Origin: an uncultured Gammaproteobacteria bacterium | GTDB lineage: Bacteria > Pseudomonadota > Gammaproteobacteria > Arenicellales > Poriferihabitantaceae | Assembly (NCBI GenBank): GCA_937992195.1 | Contig: CALKKV010000043.1 | Span: forward strand, 62,001 to 126,000 | Length of the DNA stretch: 64,000 bases | Reading direction: 5' to 3' | Shown: piece after piece, positions 8,602-18,117 of the stretch | Numbering within the stretch: position 1 is the stretch's first letter | Layout of the letters: each line of letters begins with the position of its first letter | Position numbers and translations under genes: made by a program | The notes under the pieces: model-generated | Seen by the model: only the letters and a program-made list of their open reading frames with translations | Database searches by the model: none | Told to the model about the DNA's origin: nothing

Positions 8602-10857
8602 CTAGCGAGAACGTCTGGGAGGTAAACCTGTGTGTTGGGTCAAAACAACACCTGCTTTGTTGCCAGCTTTAGTATTATTCTTTCCATTAGATCGGGTGTC
8701 TCTTCTTGCATCCTGCACCAAGGTATTCTTAGTTAGCTTCTTATGCTGTGTACTATTTTTACGACGCGGACTCGTATAGTTGTTATCACCTGAAGGCTGC
8801 CAGGTCGGAATCAGATGATTTTTTCCATTGCCAATCAGATCGCTGCGACCCATTCGCTTCAATGCTTCTCTCAATAGCGGCCAGTTCGTGGCATCATGGT
8901 AACGCAGGAAGGCTTTATGCAACCTGCGCTGCTTCTCGCCTTTTACTACATCCACCTCTTCACTCAATTTAGTTACCCGCTTGAGTGGATTTTTCCCAGT
9001 ATGGTACATCGTCGTGGCACTAGCCATTGGCGATGGATAGAAATTCTGCACTTGATCTGCGCGAAAGCCGTTTTGTTTTAACCAAACTGCCAGATTCATC
9101 ATATCTTCATCGGTAGTTCCAGGGTGTGCGGCGATAAAATAGGGAATCAAATATTGTTTCTTTCCGGCTTTCTTGGAAAACTTTTCAAACAAGGCTTTGA
9201 ACTTATCGTAACTGCCAATACCCGGTTTCATCATTTTCGATAAAGGTCCGCTCTCGGTGTGTTCAGGGGCAATCTTGAGATATCCACCGACGTGATGGGT
9301 CACCAACTCTTCCACATACTCTGGAGATTCCACAGCGAGATCATAGCGAAGCCCAGATCCAATTAGCACTTTCTTAACCCCTTTCAGGCCTCTAGCGCGC
9401 CGATACAATCGAATCAAATCTGAATGGTCGGTATTCAAATTCTCGCATATTCCCGGATAGACACAGGACGGCCTACGACAAGCCGCCTCGATTTGCTTTG
9501 ACTTACAGGCGATACGATACATATTTGCTGTTGGCCCACCCAAGTCGGAAACGACGCCGGTGAACCCAGGGACTTTGTCCCGCATTTCTTCAATCTCTCG
9601 AATAATCGAATCCTCTGATCGATTTTGAATAATCCTTCCTTCGTGCTCTGTAATAGAGCAAAACGTACAGCCGCCAAAACAGCCGCGCATTATATTCACT
9701 GAAAACCGAATCATTTCGTATGCGGGAAGCCTTGCGTTCCCATATGCTGGGTGGGGCACCCGGGAATAATCCAGGTCAAATACAAAATCCATTTCCTCAG
9801 TTGATAATGGTAGCGCAGGTGGATTAAACCAAATCTTGCGACCGCCTTGGTTTTGGATTAGTGCTCTGGCATTTCCAGGATTAGTCTCCATGTGCAACAC
9901 CCTGTTCGCATGGGCATAGAGCACTGGATCGCGACTCACCATGTCATAGGAGGGCATCCTTATTACGGTTTTTAGTCGATCCTTGAGTTTTTGCTTTACC
10001 CGCGCCGGCTTCGTGGGCAGATCAACACGAACGGAACGAGACTGCCTCTTCTCTTTATAGCTCTGCTGCTGCACTGATTGCTCGGAAACTTCAGCATAAG
10101 GATTAATCGGTTGTTCAATTCTCCCAGGCTTATCAACATTACTGGAATCGATTACTTGCCAATCCTCTGGAAGATCCTTTATCGGGAAAGCGGTCCCCCG
10201 TATATCTCTGAGCGTTAGAATAGATTCCCCTGCTGCGAGCCTGTGGGCAATCTCTACAATCGCTCGCTCACCGTTTCCGAACACCAATAAATCAGCTTTG
10301 GCATCTGCAAGAATCGAGCGTCGTACTTTATCCTGCCAATAATCATAATGTGCAATCCGACGAAGAGAAGCTTCAATACCCCCGATCACTAATGGCACAT
10401 CCGTATAGGCTTCGCGGCAACGTTGCGAATACACCAGAGTACTGCGGTCAGGTCGCTTGCCACCAATGTCGTCGGGCGAGTAGGCATCGTCTGATCGTAT
10501 TTTTCTATCCGCGGTGTATCGATTAATCATCGAATCCATATTTCCAGCAGTAACGCCAAAAAACAGATTAGGTTTTCCCAACGTGGTGAATGCTGATGCG
10601 TCACTCCAATCCGGCTGGCTGATAATGCCCACACGAAAGCCCTGCGCTTCAAGCAATCTTCCAACGATCGCCATACCAAAGCTTGGGTGATCTACATAGG
10701 CATCCCCTGTCACTAGAACAATATCGCAACTATCCCAACCGAGAACATCCATCTCCTCTCTGGACATAGGCAAGAATGGTGCACGCCCGAAACACTCAGC
10801 CCAATACAGCGGGTACTGATTCAAAGGCCTTGCTTCAGTGCTGAGGTTTATCTGCAT
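8602..10857 (-). CDS. ygiQ: YgiQ-family radical SAM protein
   Basis: 751 residues. The radical SAM [4Fe-4S] cluster motif is C393-FGG-C397-TF-C400. N-terminal segments such as [14 protein letters not shown] and [18 protein letters not shown] belong to the UPF0313/YgiQ family, and the Lys/Arg-rich, low-complexity tail (from about 690) is also typical. The reaction is not established. Family members have a cobalamin-like N-terminal half and a radical SAM core. The gene stands alone between a decayed frame and a divergent glycosyltransferase-like gene. Confidence 0.93.
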   Translation of the reverse strand: MQINLSTEARPLNQYPLYWAECFGRAPFLPMSREEMDVLGWDSCDIVLVTGDAYVDHPSFGMAIVGRLLEAQGFRVGIISQPDWSDASAFTTLGKPNLFFGVTAGNMDSMINRYTADRKIRSDDAYSPDDIGGKRPDRSTLVYSQRCREAYTDVPLVIGGIEASLRRIAHYDYWQDKVRRSILADAKADLLVFGNGERAIVEIAHRLAAGESILTLRDIRGTAFPIKDLPEDWQVIDSSNVDKPGRIEQPINPYAEVSEQSVQQQSYKEKRQSRSVRVDLPTKPARVKQKLKDRLKTVIRMPSYDMVSRDPVLYAHANRVLHMETNPGNARALIQNQGGRKIWFNPPALPLSTEEMDFVFDLDYSRVPHPAYGNARLPAYEMIRFSVNIMRGCFGGCTFCSITEHEGRIIQNRSEDSIIREIEEMRDKVPGFTGVVSDLGGPTANMYRIACKSKQIEAACRRPSCVYPGICENLNTDHSDLIRLYRRARGLKGVKKVLIGSGLRYDLAVESPEYVEELVTHHVGGYLKIAPEHTESGPLSKMMKPGIGSYDKFKALFEKFSKKAGKKQYLIPYFIAAHPGTTDEDMMNLAVWLKQNGFRADQVQNFYPSPMASATTMYHTGKNPLKRVTKLSEEVDVVKGEKQRRLHKAFLRYHDATNWPLLREALKRMGRSDLIGNGKNHLIPTWQPSGDNNYTSPRRKNSTQHKKLTKNTLVQDARRDTRSNGKNNTKAGNKAGVVLTQHTGLPPRRSR

Positions 10858-11156
10858 TAAAATACGCTTGATTCGGAGGAACTAAGTATGCGTTGCCTAC
10901 TTATCCAACATCAGATTAGGAAAAGTGCGGGGAAGCCGTATTTTACGATATTACGTAAGTTTTTGGGGAGTAAGATCTACGAAATATGCACAACGTTGAT
11001 TGATACGTTATTAAGCACGCAGCCATAACAAACCTGCGGCTCATAGATCTGGTGACGTCTTATACTGCACCGTCAATAAACAAAATAATTTGTCGTTTGT
11101 TCTATCGACTCGGAAAATTAGGAGAAAGTATTATCTCGACACCATTGGCGCTAGAA
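10858..11156. other. Intergenic region between ygiQ and glycosyltransferase-like gene
   Basis: No gene, tRNA or strong hairpin is visible in this AT-rich stretch. It must hold the ygiQ promoter on the minus strand, which I cannot place confidently. The consensus promoter for the rightward gene starts at 11157. Confidence 0.5.
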
Positions 11157-11185
11157 TTGACAGCAGTTCATAGCTAATCTACATA
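11157..11185 (+). promoter_or_regulatory. Near-consensus sigma70 promoter, almost leaderless
   Basis: TTGACA (11157-11162) is followed after exactly 17 nt by TACATA (11180-11185). Transcription would start near 11191-11193, only a few bases before the ATG at 11196. No ribosome binding site precedes that ATG. Box match and spacing are seen; the leaderless transcript is inferred. Confidence 0.6.
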
Positions 11186-11195
11186 GCTGAATACC

Positions 11196-11984
11196 ATGAC
11201 AAATCGGATAATTTCTTACTGGGCGTCAGGGCTAAGAAACGAAGCGGCCCAGGACTGGAAACAGTGTCAAGACAACCTGCACCGCGAAGCCATTTCCAAA
11301 GGCAATATTCAAGAGTCGGACCCTTGGGATCAAAGCCGAATCGAAGACACAGCTTTTTACAGGGACAATCAAAAGATTCTGTCTCAGCCTCGGGGCGCCG
11401 GTTATTGGTTGTGGAAACCCTACATCATTTTACAGACGATGAAATCGATGAAAACCGGAGATTTCGTTTTCTATCATGATGTAGGTAAACCTGAGCAAGA
11501 TAAGAACAAGACTAATCGTATTTTTCGCGATATCTCCCCAGCACAAGAATTTGCCCGCCACAACGGTGGTATTTTTCCAGGGCCGTATATTCCCTATGCA
11601 GGTCCTAATAAAGTTTGGGTGAAACGCGATTGCTTTGCGCTGATGGATTGTGATTCAGTGGAATACTGGAAGCACTGTCAAATACAGGCAACTTACAATG
11701 TTTGGGAGGTTTGCCAACAAACTATTGATTTTGTGGAAGAATGGCTGGCCTACTGTTCTGATCCCAGAATTCTCACCGACCAGCCGAACGAGATGGGAAA
11801 AGAAAACTGGCCTGCCTTTTTAGATCATCGACATGACCAGGCGGTGTTAACACTGCTATGCATCAAGAAAGGAGTCAAAAGCTTTGGCTCACCAAAAGAA
11901 AATATCTATAGACACAGGAATATTAACTTTTTTGTCAAAGCCTATCTTGACAGTCAGAACGAGACCCAAAAAAATAAATTATAG
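11196..11984 (+). CDS. Glycosyltransferase-like protein (putative)
   Basis: 262 residues, no signal peptide. The segment RGAGYWLWKPYIILQTM followed by a D-containing acidic region (GDFVFYHDVGKP) resembles bacterial and viral proteins annotated as GT-A-like glycosyltransferases, where an aspartate motif binds the metal-nucleotide sugar. I recognise this only as a loose resemblance. The neighbouring sulfotransferase and methyltransferase make a role in decorating surface glycan or a secreted molecule plausible. Start: ATG at 11196 just after a consensus promoter; ATGs further inside would remove conserved sequence. Confidence 0.6.
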   Translation: MTNRIISYWASGLRNEAAQDWKQCQDNLHREAISKGNIQESDPWDQSRIEDTAFYRDNQKILSQPRGAGYWLWKPYIILQTMKSMKTGDFVFYHDVGKPEQDKNKTNRIFRDISPAQEFARHNGGIFPGPYIPYAGPNKVWVKRDCFALMDCDSVEYWKHCQIQATYNVWEVCQQTIDFVEEWLAYCSDPRILTDQPNEMGKENWPAFLDHRHDQAVLTLLCIKKGVKSFGSPKENIYRHRNINFFVKAYLDSQNETQKNKL

Positions 11985-12069
11985 ACTGAATCTGTTCATC
12001 AAACCCTTCGTACGAAGAAGCTATAATTAGTTTTAATAACAGAAAGATTAAACCGGATCATCAACCCTA

Positions 12070-12696
12070 ATGCCCATTATTGAAAACGAAGGAATCAGAG
12101 CCCTTTTTCTCCACATCCCAAAAACTGGTGGTACAACGTTAAACAACTGGCTTGGATCAAACACCAAGAGATCTTTTTATTCTGGCTCACCACCCACCGC
12201 ATTCAAGGTAACGCCTCAACATTTATCACTTGGAGACATGAGGGTATTATTTGATGATGATTGGTTTGATTGGCGGTTTGCTGTGATTCGAAATCCATAT
12301 GACAGAATTGAGAGCGAGTTCTTTTATCTGACCCATAACGTGCATCGACGAACAGGTAGAAGGCCTGTCTTTTCCACATGGTTAATCAACAATATAGAGA
12401 ACTACAAACGTAATCAGTTTCTGCATGACAATCATTTTCGCCCGCAAATAGATTTTCTTGATGACGACGTAACCGTATTTCGTTACGAAAGCGGCCTTGA
12501 AAAAGCGGCAACAAAAATTGCCGAAAAGCTAAAAATCCCTCCTCCTGAATCACTTCCTGTCACCAATGCCCGCCCCAAAGAAAAAATCACCTGGTCGCTG
12601 GAAGCTCTAAATCAATTCAACGACTGCTACAGCCATGACCTGGAAAGGTTAGGTTATGAACGCAGAGACAGAATCATCTCGATCGAAGGAGAGTAA
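12070..12696 (+). CDS. Sulfotransferase family protein
   Basis: 208 residues. The PAPS 5'-phosphosulfate loop is LHIPKTGGTT (residues 14-23), and the 3'-phosphate motif RNPYDR spans residues 74-79. Both are hallmarks of the Sulfotransfer_2 family, which moves sulfate from PAPS to hydroxyls of glycans or small molecules. The length is short but complete for the catalytic fold. It lies 85 bp downstream of the glycosyltransferase-like gene in the same direction. The acceptor is unknown; sulfated surface polysaccharide is the likeliest guess. Confidence 0.85.
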   Translation: MPIIENEGIRALFLHIPKTGGTTLNNWLGSNTKRSFYSGSPPTAFKVTPQHLSLGDMRVLFDDDWFDWRFAVIRNPYDRIESEFFYLTHNVHRRTGRRPVFSTWLINNIENYKRNQFLHDNHFRPQIDFLDDDVTVFRYESGLEKAATKIAEKLKIPPPESLPVTNARPKEKITWSLEALNQFNDCYSHDLERLGYERRDRIISIEGE

Positions 12697-12760
12697 GCTG
12701 AACTCGAGATGGGACAGTAAAATTTAATCGACCAATCTGTTGAACTGCCGCTCTTCGATT

Positions 12761-13567
12761 TCAGGGTTTCTCAAAACAAATTATCGGATCGCGAAGACAG
12801 GTGCCAACATCTTCGTCGACAATTTCATAACCCGCTTGCCTTAACATTTCACAGGTTCGGCTTACCCCTGCGTGATACCAGGTTCCTGGCGCAGGAGAAT
12901 GGCCATCATTGGGCGCCCTTAGCTTCGGTTTATTTTCGCCATAAAACTTTCTTAGATCTCGATAAAGCTGAGCATGGTTGGTTGGGTTTGGCATGTGCCG
13001 TTCTACAATGCTGTAGCGCATATAGTTTTTCATTACCTCATTGTACTTATCAAAATCCGCGATCATCCAAAAGCATTGTGCACCCGGCTTTAATTTATCG
13101 TACAGATTTTTTGCATACTCACTGATGCCATCAAAAGAAATATGACACAAACAACCAAATGAAAACATGTAATCAAAATGCTCTATCGGCAAACCTTTAC
13201 AACTAAAATCCTCCACCTCAATATAGTGCACCCCCTCACGCCTTCCAACGTATTCATAAAACTTATTGAATTCTGCCGACATCGCATCCAGCACCCAAAT
13301 CTCCTGTGCATCAAGCATGCACTTGGTCCAACCACCTCTGCCGGGGCCAATTTCGAGCGCTATTGTATTTGATCGTATATACGGCTTAATACATCTTAAG
13401 TATGTCGCATGAAGTACACTCATAAAACCAAATTGGCCATAGGTACTGTGACTCAGAGGCTTTAACGGATCCCCCTCAAAGTAACCGTTCTGCCATGCTT
13501 TAAAAATTTCCACATTCGTTTGTATTTCTTTATCCATTGATAATCTGACTGTGTGAGTTTTATTCAA
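12761..13567 (-). CDS. SAM-dependent class I methyltransferase
   Basis: 268 residues from a TTG at 13567; an ATG at codon 11 (13537) is an alternative. Motif I of the class I fold is clear: IALEIGPGRGGW, with E72-I-G-P-G-R-G. YMFSFGCLCHISFDG is the post-motif segment. It is convergent with the sulfotransferase, 64 bp away. Methyltransferases of this type are common in O-antigen and glycan clusters, which fits the two neighbours. The acceptor is unknown. Confidence 0.8.
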   Translation of the reverse strand: MNKTHTVRLSMDKEIQTNVEIFKAWQNGYFEGDPLKPLSHSTYGQFGFMSVLHATYLRCIKPYIRSNTIALEIGPGRGGWTKCMLDAQEIWVLDAMSAEFNKFYEYVGRREGVHYIEVEDFSCKGLPIEHFDYMFSFGCLCHISFDGISEYAKNLYDKLKPGAQCFWMIADFDKYNEVMKNYMRYSIVERHMPNPTNHAQLYRDLRKFYGENKPKLRAPNDGHSPAPGTWYHAGVSRTCEMLRQAGYEIVDEDVGTCLRDPIICFEKP

Positions 13568-13733
13568 TTCTTCTTAGCCAGCGATAGTAGCAGAAAGCAT
13601 AAAGATTTCCTTTGCCACCGATTTCGATCGGTCGCTAACGAAGTTTGAAGCTCGGTGGACGATAACTCATCGGAAATATACAATGTTGTTTTAGCTAAGT
13701 TATTTAAATCATCCAATAGATAAAGATACGCCC

Positions 13734-14735
13734 GTGAACCAATCACCCGTAGAGCTCGAAATTGACCTTAACCAAGACGGATGGCAGTGCGGATTCGCCC
13801 GCATACCTCATTCAGTGCACCGTTCTGCATATGGATTTATCCCCGTTCCAATAATTTCAATCAAAAATGGCGAAGGTCCGGTAATTCTCATGCTGGGCGG
13901 CAATCATGGAGATGAATACGAAGGTCAGGTTGCTCTTAACAGTCTTGCAAGATCATTAAAGCCTAATCAAATTCATGGACAGTTAATCATATTGCCAATG
14001 GCAAACTTTCCAGCCGCGCAAGCAGGCCTAAGAACCTCACCAATCGATAGTGGCAATCTTAATCGGAGCTTCCCGGGGAATCCTCAAGGGTCACCCACGG
14101 AAATCATTGCACACTTTATTGAGCACACCCTACTTGCGAAAGCCGACCATCTCATCGACATCCACTCAGGCGGTAGCTCACTCTATTACCATCCTACAGC
14201 GCTACTGAGCACACCACCCTCCCCTAAAGAGCAACGCTTACGTCAAAATATATTAAATGCACTTGGGATGCCAAAAGCGATACTGTATGAAACAGAAGTG
14301 GATGCAGGTTATTCTTCATCTGCTGCGGCGCGCAACAAAGCAATTGGTGTGCTATTAGAAATTGGCGGTGGAGGCCGCATTTCATCTGACTTCTTGCACC
14401 AACTAGAAAAAGCACTCCTGAGATATCTCCAACATATAAATGTCCTTGATGGTACCAATGAGCAAGTCCTCACTCCAACTCGCAACTTTCGCGTGCCATC
14501 AAAAGATTATTATATCCATGCCCGACAGGAGGGTTTGTTCCAACCCGAAGTTAAGATAGACGATCAGGTTGAATCTGGACAACTTGCTGGTTGGATACAT
14601 TTTCCTGAAGACGTGAAACGCAACCCTGAAAAACTAGTTTTCCAACATCCTGCTACTGTCATCGCGCTAAGAGTGCCCGCAAAAGTCATTGCTGGTGATT
14701 GCCTATATGAAACTGCGATCGAGGTCACCTCTTGA
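13734..14735 (+). CDS. Zinc-dependent deacylase, AstE/AspA family, DoeB-like
   Basis: 333 residues from a GTG at 13734. The zinc ligands of the succinylglutamate desuccinylase/aspartoacylase fold are visible: H58 and E61 in GGNHGDEYEG, and H144 in LIDIHSGG. The substrate-binding NLNRSFPG (108-115) and a Glu in LLEIGGGGR (E209) are also present. The pattern IKNGEGPVILMLGGNHGDEY and TSPIDSGNLNR is closest, in my memory, to DoeB, which deacetylates N-alpha-acetyl-diaminobutyrate in ectoine degradation. No doeA or other ectoine genes are adjacent, so the substrate is inferred. Confidence 0.8.
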   Translation: MNQSPVELEIDLNQDGWQCGFARIPHSVHRSAYGFIPVPIISIKNGEGPVILMLGGNHGDEYEGQVALNSLARSLKPNQIHGQLIILPMANFPAAQAGLRTSPIDSGNLNRSFPGNPQGSPTEIIAHFIEHTLLAKADHLIDIHSGGSSLYYHPTALLSTPPSPKEQRLRQNILNALGMPKAILYETEVDAGYSSSAAARNKAIGVLLEIGGGGRISSDFLHQLEKALLRYLQHINVLDGTNEQVLTPTRNFRVPSKDYYIHARQEGLFQPEVKIDDQVESGQLAGWIHFPEDVKRNPEKLVFQHPATVIALRVPAKVIAGDCLYETAIEVTS

Positions 14736-14764
14736 GCCAGAAGTAAAATTACTCTTTTAAACAG

Positions 14765-15727
14765 TTAGCGACGTTCATCCACCACTTTAAACACAGGTTT
14801 TTTGTTTTCCATAAGAGCCTGTTGGAGAATTTTTTGATTTTCTCTTTCTCTTAACTTGTTAGAAAGATATTCAGATCGCGTCAATTCGAATAACTGCTCC
14901 TTGTATCGAGATGTTTCATCATACCAACGGTTTATTCTCAACTTATACAATTCTTCAGAGCTTGAATCAGCGTTTTGTGCAGCGGTATCAAAATAAGTTT
15001 CTAAAGCGAGTAGATAGCGCACCAAATTTCTTTCGATTGCACCTCTCTGCCCACCTACATACTTAGGCTTGCCTGACCAGGTTTTCCCATCAAGAGAAAA
15101 GCCTTTCTTTTTTCTCGCAATAGTAGCGAGGTAAATCCTTGCAAGGCTATTGGTTAATCCCGGCTCGCTCGAAAGTTCAAATTCAAAGTACACGCCTTTG
15201 CCTTCCTCCCCCACGGCGTCAATTGCGCGCAGCCCAAATCGAATGTTAGTGCTATCAAGAGGACCGTCTGCGGCAAATAATTCAGCTGAAAATACACCAC
15301 CAATGCTTGTCGCATCAAAACTCAGCTGCAATAAATGTGCATCGTCGGGAGTAACATAGTCCTTTACGCCAGCGTAAAATTGGACAATTTGCTGATCATT
15401 TATTTTTGTATGCCCACAAGCCTTAATATTCAAGTGTAGTGGGATAAACTCGCACCATTCAGACGGCTGCATAAGTCGCTCTGCAAAAAGGTCGAGCTCC
15501 ACACCTCGGATAAATGTGCGGACGCGTGCTTTGGATAAATCCGAGGTAAAACTTGAGCTGAGTATAAATGGCAACGGAGTCTCCTCCAGGAGCTGCTGCT
15601 GATGGAATGCGACCGCCCTTTCTTGCAAGGAGCTCAAGTCGTTCTCAGCCCACGCATTTGACAAGCCAATGCATAACATGCTGAGCATCATCAATTGTCT
15701 GTAAAAGAACAAAAGAAAATTTATCAC
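14765..15727 (-). CDS. Exported protein of unknown function
   Basis: 320 residues. The N-terminus carries a Sec signal peptide ending near IGLSNAWA-EN, whether counted from the GTG at 15727 or from the ATG at 15691. The mature part has a beta-rich middle (LQLSFDATSIGGVFSAELF) and a charged helical C-terminus rich in Arg, Glu and Lys, ending KPVFKVVDERR. I do not recognise a family. It is convergent with the DoeB-like gene and divergent from the antiporter operon. Confidence 0.65.
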   Translation of the reverse strand: MINFLLFFYRQLMMLSMLCIGLSNAWAENDLSSLQERAVAFHQQQLLEETPLPFILSSSFTSDLSKARVRTFIRGVELDLFAERLMQPSEWCEFIPLHLNIKACGHTKINDQQIVQFYAGVKDYVTPDDAHLLQLSFDATSIGGVFSAELFAADGPLDSTNIRFGLRAIDAVGEEGKGVYFEFELSSEPGLTNSLARIYLATIARKKKGFSLDGKTWSGKPKYVGGQRGAIERNLVRYLLALETYFDTAAQNADSSSEELYKLRINRWYDETSRYKEQLFELTRSEYLSNKLRERENQKILQQALMENKKPVFKVVDERR

Positions 15728-16033
15728 TGAAGGGTATCTAAGGATATCGATATATCGTCATTCCGTAATTATACGGCTTTGTAGTCTCACGAAGACCAGC
15801 CCTACGATAATTTCACATGGATTGAGCTTTATTGGAGAGCAATCTGGTCGCAATTGAGATTTAGATACTTCCATTAGAATAAGGTTTCAATAATTTTAAC
15901 TATAATATTTGTTCGTTTTTCCGTGTTTATGCCTTCCTGCATACCCGAATCACTAGCTGTAATTTAACGGCAACCCAAATTTTTGGTATAAACTACCGTT
16001 AAACAGCATCATAACTATTCATCCACTTCTGCA
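15728..16033. other. Divergent intergenic region upstream of the mrp operon
   Basis: 306 bp without a gene, AT-rich. It must carry promoters for both the exported protein and the antiporter operon. A nested inverted repeat sits at its right end (15963-16003, listed separately). Nothing else stands out. Confidence 0.5.
15963..16003 (+). promoter_or_regulatory. Nested inverted repeat ahead of mrpE
   Basis: TTTAACGG (15963-15970) and CCGTTAAA (15996-16003) are perfect inverted arms. Inside them CCAAA (15975-15979) pairs with TTTGG (15982-15986). A -10-like TATAAA lies between the inner and outer arms, and mrpE starts 30 bp downstream. This fits an operator or a structured leader controlling the antiporter operon. 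The regulator is unknown. Confidence 0.4.
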
Positions 16034-16516
16034 ATGCATTATTTGTTAACCGGAGCCAGTTTACTGAGTTTTTGGCTACTTCTCTCCGGCTATTTCACCA
16101 ATCTGCTGCTCCTTTTTTTTGGTTTAGTCTCAGTGGGTATTGCGCTGTACTTCAATCAAAAGGTGGTCTCGAAATACCCCTTGCAGTCACCACCGTCGAT
16201 CCTGAAAAAACTGCCCCAGTTTGCGCAGTGGCTGGTATATGAGGTAATCAAAGCCAATATAGCAGTGGTCAAAAATATTTGGTCGCCGCAAAAGAATCCC
16301 ATCAGCCCTACTATGGCGACCTTGGAGATGCGACAAAGCTCTGCGCTAGGGCAAACAATCTTTGCAAACTCTATTACGTTAACCCCTGGCACCGTTTCAT
16401 TTGACGTGCGCGGTGGGCAAGTCAAAGTACATGCAATCGTCGAAGAAGCCATTATTGAACTCCAGGATGGTGAAATGAATCAGCGGGCTGCGGATCTCGA
16501 ATCTGGGAGTTCCTGA
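16034..16516 (+). CDS. mrpE: Mrp-type Na+/H+ antiporter subunit E
   Basis: 160 residues with two N-terminal membrane helices, then the MnhE-family soluble part: AQWLVYEVIKANIAVVKNIW and ANSITLTPGTVSFDV. MrpE is a small accessory subunit needed for full antiporter assembly. It is the first gene of a tight operon running to 23435. Its TGA overlaps the mrpF ATG by one base (TGATG). Confidence 0.93.
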   Translation: MHYLLTGASLLSFWLLLSGYFTNLLLLFFGLVSVGIALYFNQKVVSKYPLQSPPSILKKLPQFAQWLVYEVIKANIAVVKNIWSPQKNPISPTMATLEMRQSSALGQTIFANSITLTPGTVSFDVRGGQVKVHAIVEEAIIELQDGEMNQRAADLESGSS

Positions 16517-16788
16517 TGTTTGCAACAGCCACAATAGCCTTGCTCGTGATCATGTGCCTTGCATTGGTTCGTGCTTTTCGTGGACCAAAAATCTTCGACA
16601 GAATTTTGGCGGTGAATATGTTTGGCACAAAGACCGTGTTATTAATCGCGGTATACGGTTTTTTGACCGGAAGACCCGAGTTTCTTGATCTCGGTATTTT
16701 CTACGCTTTGATCAATTTCGTAGGCGTGATTGCGGCATTAAAGTTTATCGAAAGACTGGAGTTTTACGATGAGCGAGAGGAAAGGTAA
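16516..16788 (+). CDS. mrpF: Mrp-type antiporter subunit F
   Basis: 90 residues, three helices. LVRAFRGPKIFDRILAVNMF is the MrpF signature, followed by DLGIFYALINFVGVIAALKF. The start overlaps the mrpE stop and the stop overlaps the mrpG start (TAATG), indicating translational coupling. MrpF is one of the small structural subunits of the complex. Confidence 0.93.
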   Translation: MFATATIALLVIMCLALVRAFRGPKIFDRILAVNMFGTKTVLLIAVYGFLTGRPEFLDLGIFYALINFVGVIAALKFIERLEFYDEREER

Positions 16789-17099
16789 TGGATGTTGTCA
16801 CTGACTTAATTTCCTGGATATTTCTGGGTCTTGGAATTTTCCTTGGATTAACCGGCGCGTTTGGCCTGCTTCGTTTCCCAGATTTCTATACCCGCGTGCA
16901 TGCTGCCAGTATTTCTGACACCTTGTGCACCGCTTGTTTTATTTTTGGGCTTGCTTTTCAATCCGGCTTCAACCTTGTCACCGCAAAACTGTTCATTATC
17001 TTAATTTTACTTTGGTTAACTGGTCCGGCAGCCAGTCACGCTCTGGTGCGCGCAGCACACACTGCAGGACTTAAACCAATCACCGAAAACAGCGATTAA
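16788..17099 (+). CDS. mrpG: Mrp-type antiporter subunit G
   Basis: 103 residues, three helices. LTGAFGLLRFPDFYTRVHAA is the characteristic PhaG/MnhG motif, and WLTGPAASHALVRAAH follows near the C-terminus. It is coupled to mrpF by a one-base overlap, and the next gene starts 8 bp later. Confidence 0.94.
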   Translation: MDVVTDLISWIFLGLGIFLGLTGAFGLLRFPDFYTRVHAASISDTLCTACFIFGLAFQSGFNLVTAKLFIILILLWLTGPAASHALVRAAHTAGLKPITENSD

Positions 17100-17107
17100 A
17101 AGAAAAA

Positions 17108-18112
17108 ATGGAGTTATTGGTAAATATATCGTTGCTGTTTATGTTGAGCCTTACTGTAATCGCAGTAGTAAGACTTAAAAGCCTGTTTGCTATTGTCATG
17201 CTATTTGGTATTTATAGCTTACTCAGCGCGATGATTTTTATCGCCCTTGATGCGGTTGATGTCGCTTTTACCGAGGCAGCTGTTGGCGCAGGAATTTCAA
17301 CGGTCTTGATGTTGGCCACGCTGGTAACCACTGGACGTTGGGAGAAAAAATCAAGTCGCAGTTCCTTTCTTCCCTTATTGATCGTGTCGATAACCGGGGC
17401 GGCATTAGTTTGGGGAACGCTGGACATGCCCGAATATGGCAATCCAGATAATCCAGCCCACCATCATGTTGCGGATCGATATATTGAACAATCACCGGAG
17501 GAAATAGGCATTCCAAATATGGTGACATCGGTTCTTGCAAGTTACCGGGGGTTCGATACACTGGGAGAAGTAATCGTGGTTTTTACCGCTTTAATTGGCG
17601 TTCTCTCGTTATTACAGGTTCGCACGCCTCCTTCAGTTGCGGAAACACCACTTAGAAATGAAAATCGGAAACTGTCGCGACCCTATCCGGTATTGCAGGT
17701 GGTCGCTTTAGTGATGATGCCCTTTATTATTCTGTTTGCCCTGTATGTCCAGTTTCATGGCGATTTTGGTCCAGGGGGCGGCTTCCAGGCCGGGGTTATT
17801 TTTGCTGTCGCCTTTATTTTGTATACGTTAACTTATGGTCTGGATGACGCGTTAGCGCTCACACCTGTATCTGTCCTTAAAGCGCTCGCGGCTGGTGGCG
17901 TCTTGATCTATGGTGGAACCGGTGTGGTATCAATGCTTCTTGGCGGAAATTTTCTTGATTACAACGTTTTATCCTCAAACCCTGTGAGCGGCCAGCATAT
18001 CGGGATCATTGTGATTGAACTAGGAGTCGGCATCACGGTCGCATCGGTACTCATTTGTGCTTTCTATGCTTTCATGACCCGAGCCCTGCCAGATCAAGGT
18101 CAAAAGGGCTAA
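17108..18112 (+). CDS. mrpB: Fused Mrp A' (MbhD/DUF4040 + MbhE) and MrpB subunit
   Basis: 334 residues with three modules. Residues 1-80 are MbhD/DUF4040-like (RLKSLFAIVMLFGIYSLLSA, VDVAFTEAAVGAG). Residues 110-170 are MbhE-like (MVTSVLASYRGFDTLGEV). Residues 190-330 are MnhB (FHGDFGPGGGFQAGVIFA). In classic Mrp systems the first two modules form the C-terminal part of MrpA, and MrpB is separate. Here they are split from any MrpA and joined to B. The protein is entirely membrane-embedded apart from a His/Pro-rich linker near 118-125. The fusion is seen directly; its functional meaning is inferred. Confidence 0.9.
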   Translation: MELLVNISLLFMLSLTVIAVVRLKSLFAIVMLFGIYSLLSAMIFIALDAVDVAFTEAAVGAGISTVLMLATLVTTGRWEKKSSRSSFLPLLIVSITGAALVWGTLDMPEYGNPDNPAHHHVADRYIEQSPEEIGIPNMVTSVLASYRGFDTLGEVIVVFTALIGVLSLLQVRTPPSVAETPLRNENRKLSRPYPVLQVVALVMMPFIILFALYVQFHGDFGPGGGFQAGVIFAVAFILYTLTYGLDDALALTPVSVLKALAAGGVLIYGGTGVVSMLLGGNFLDYNVLSSNPVSGQHIGIIVIELGVGITVASVLICAFYAFMTRALPDQGQKG

Positions 18113-18117
18113 TCACG

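Noticed and set aside
13564..13746. 60-codon minus-strand frame between the methyltransferase and DoeB-like genes
   Set aside because: It overlaps the DoeB-like start, has no ribosome binding site and no recognisable product.
18055..18117. Longer N-terminus for mrpC
   Set aside because: It would lie inside mrpB; the ATG at 18118 has a ribosome binding site and matches the family start.
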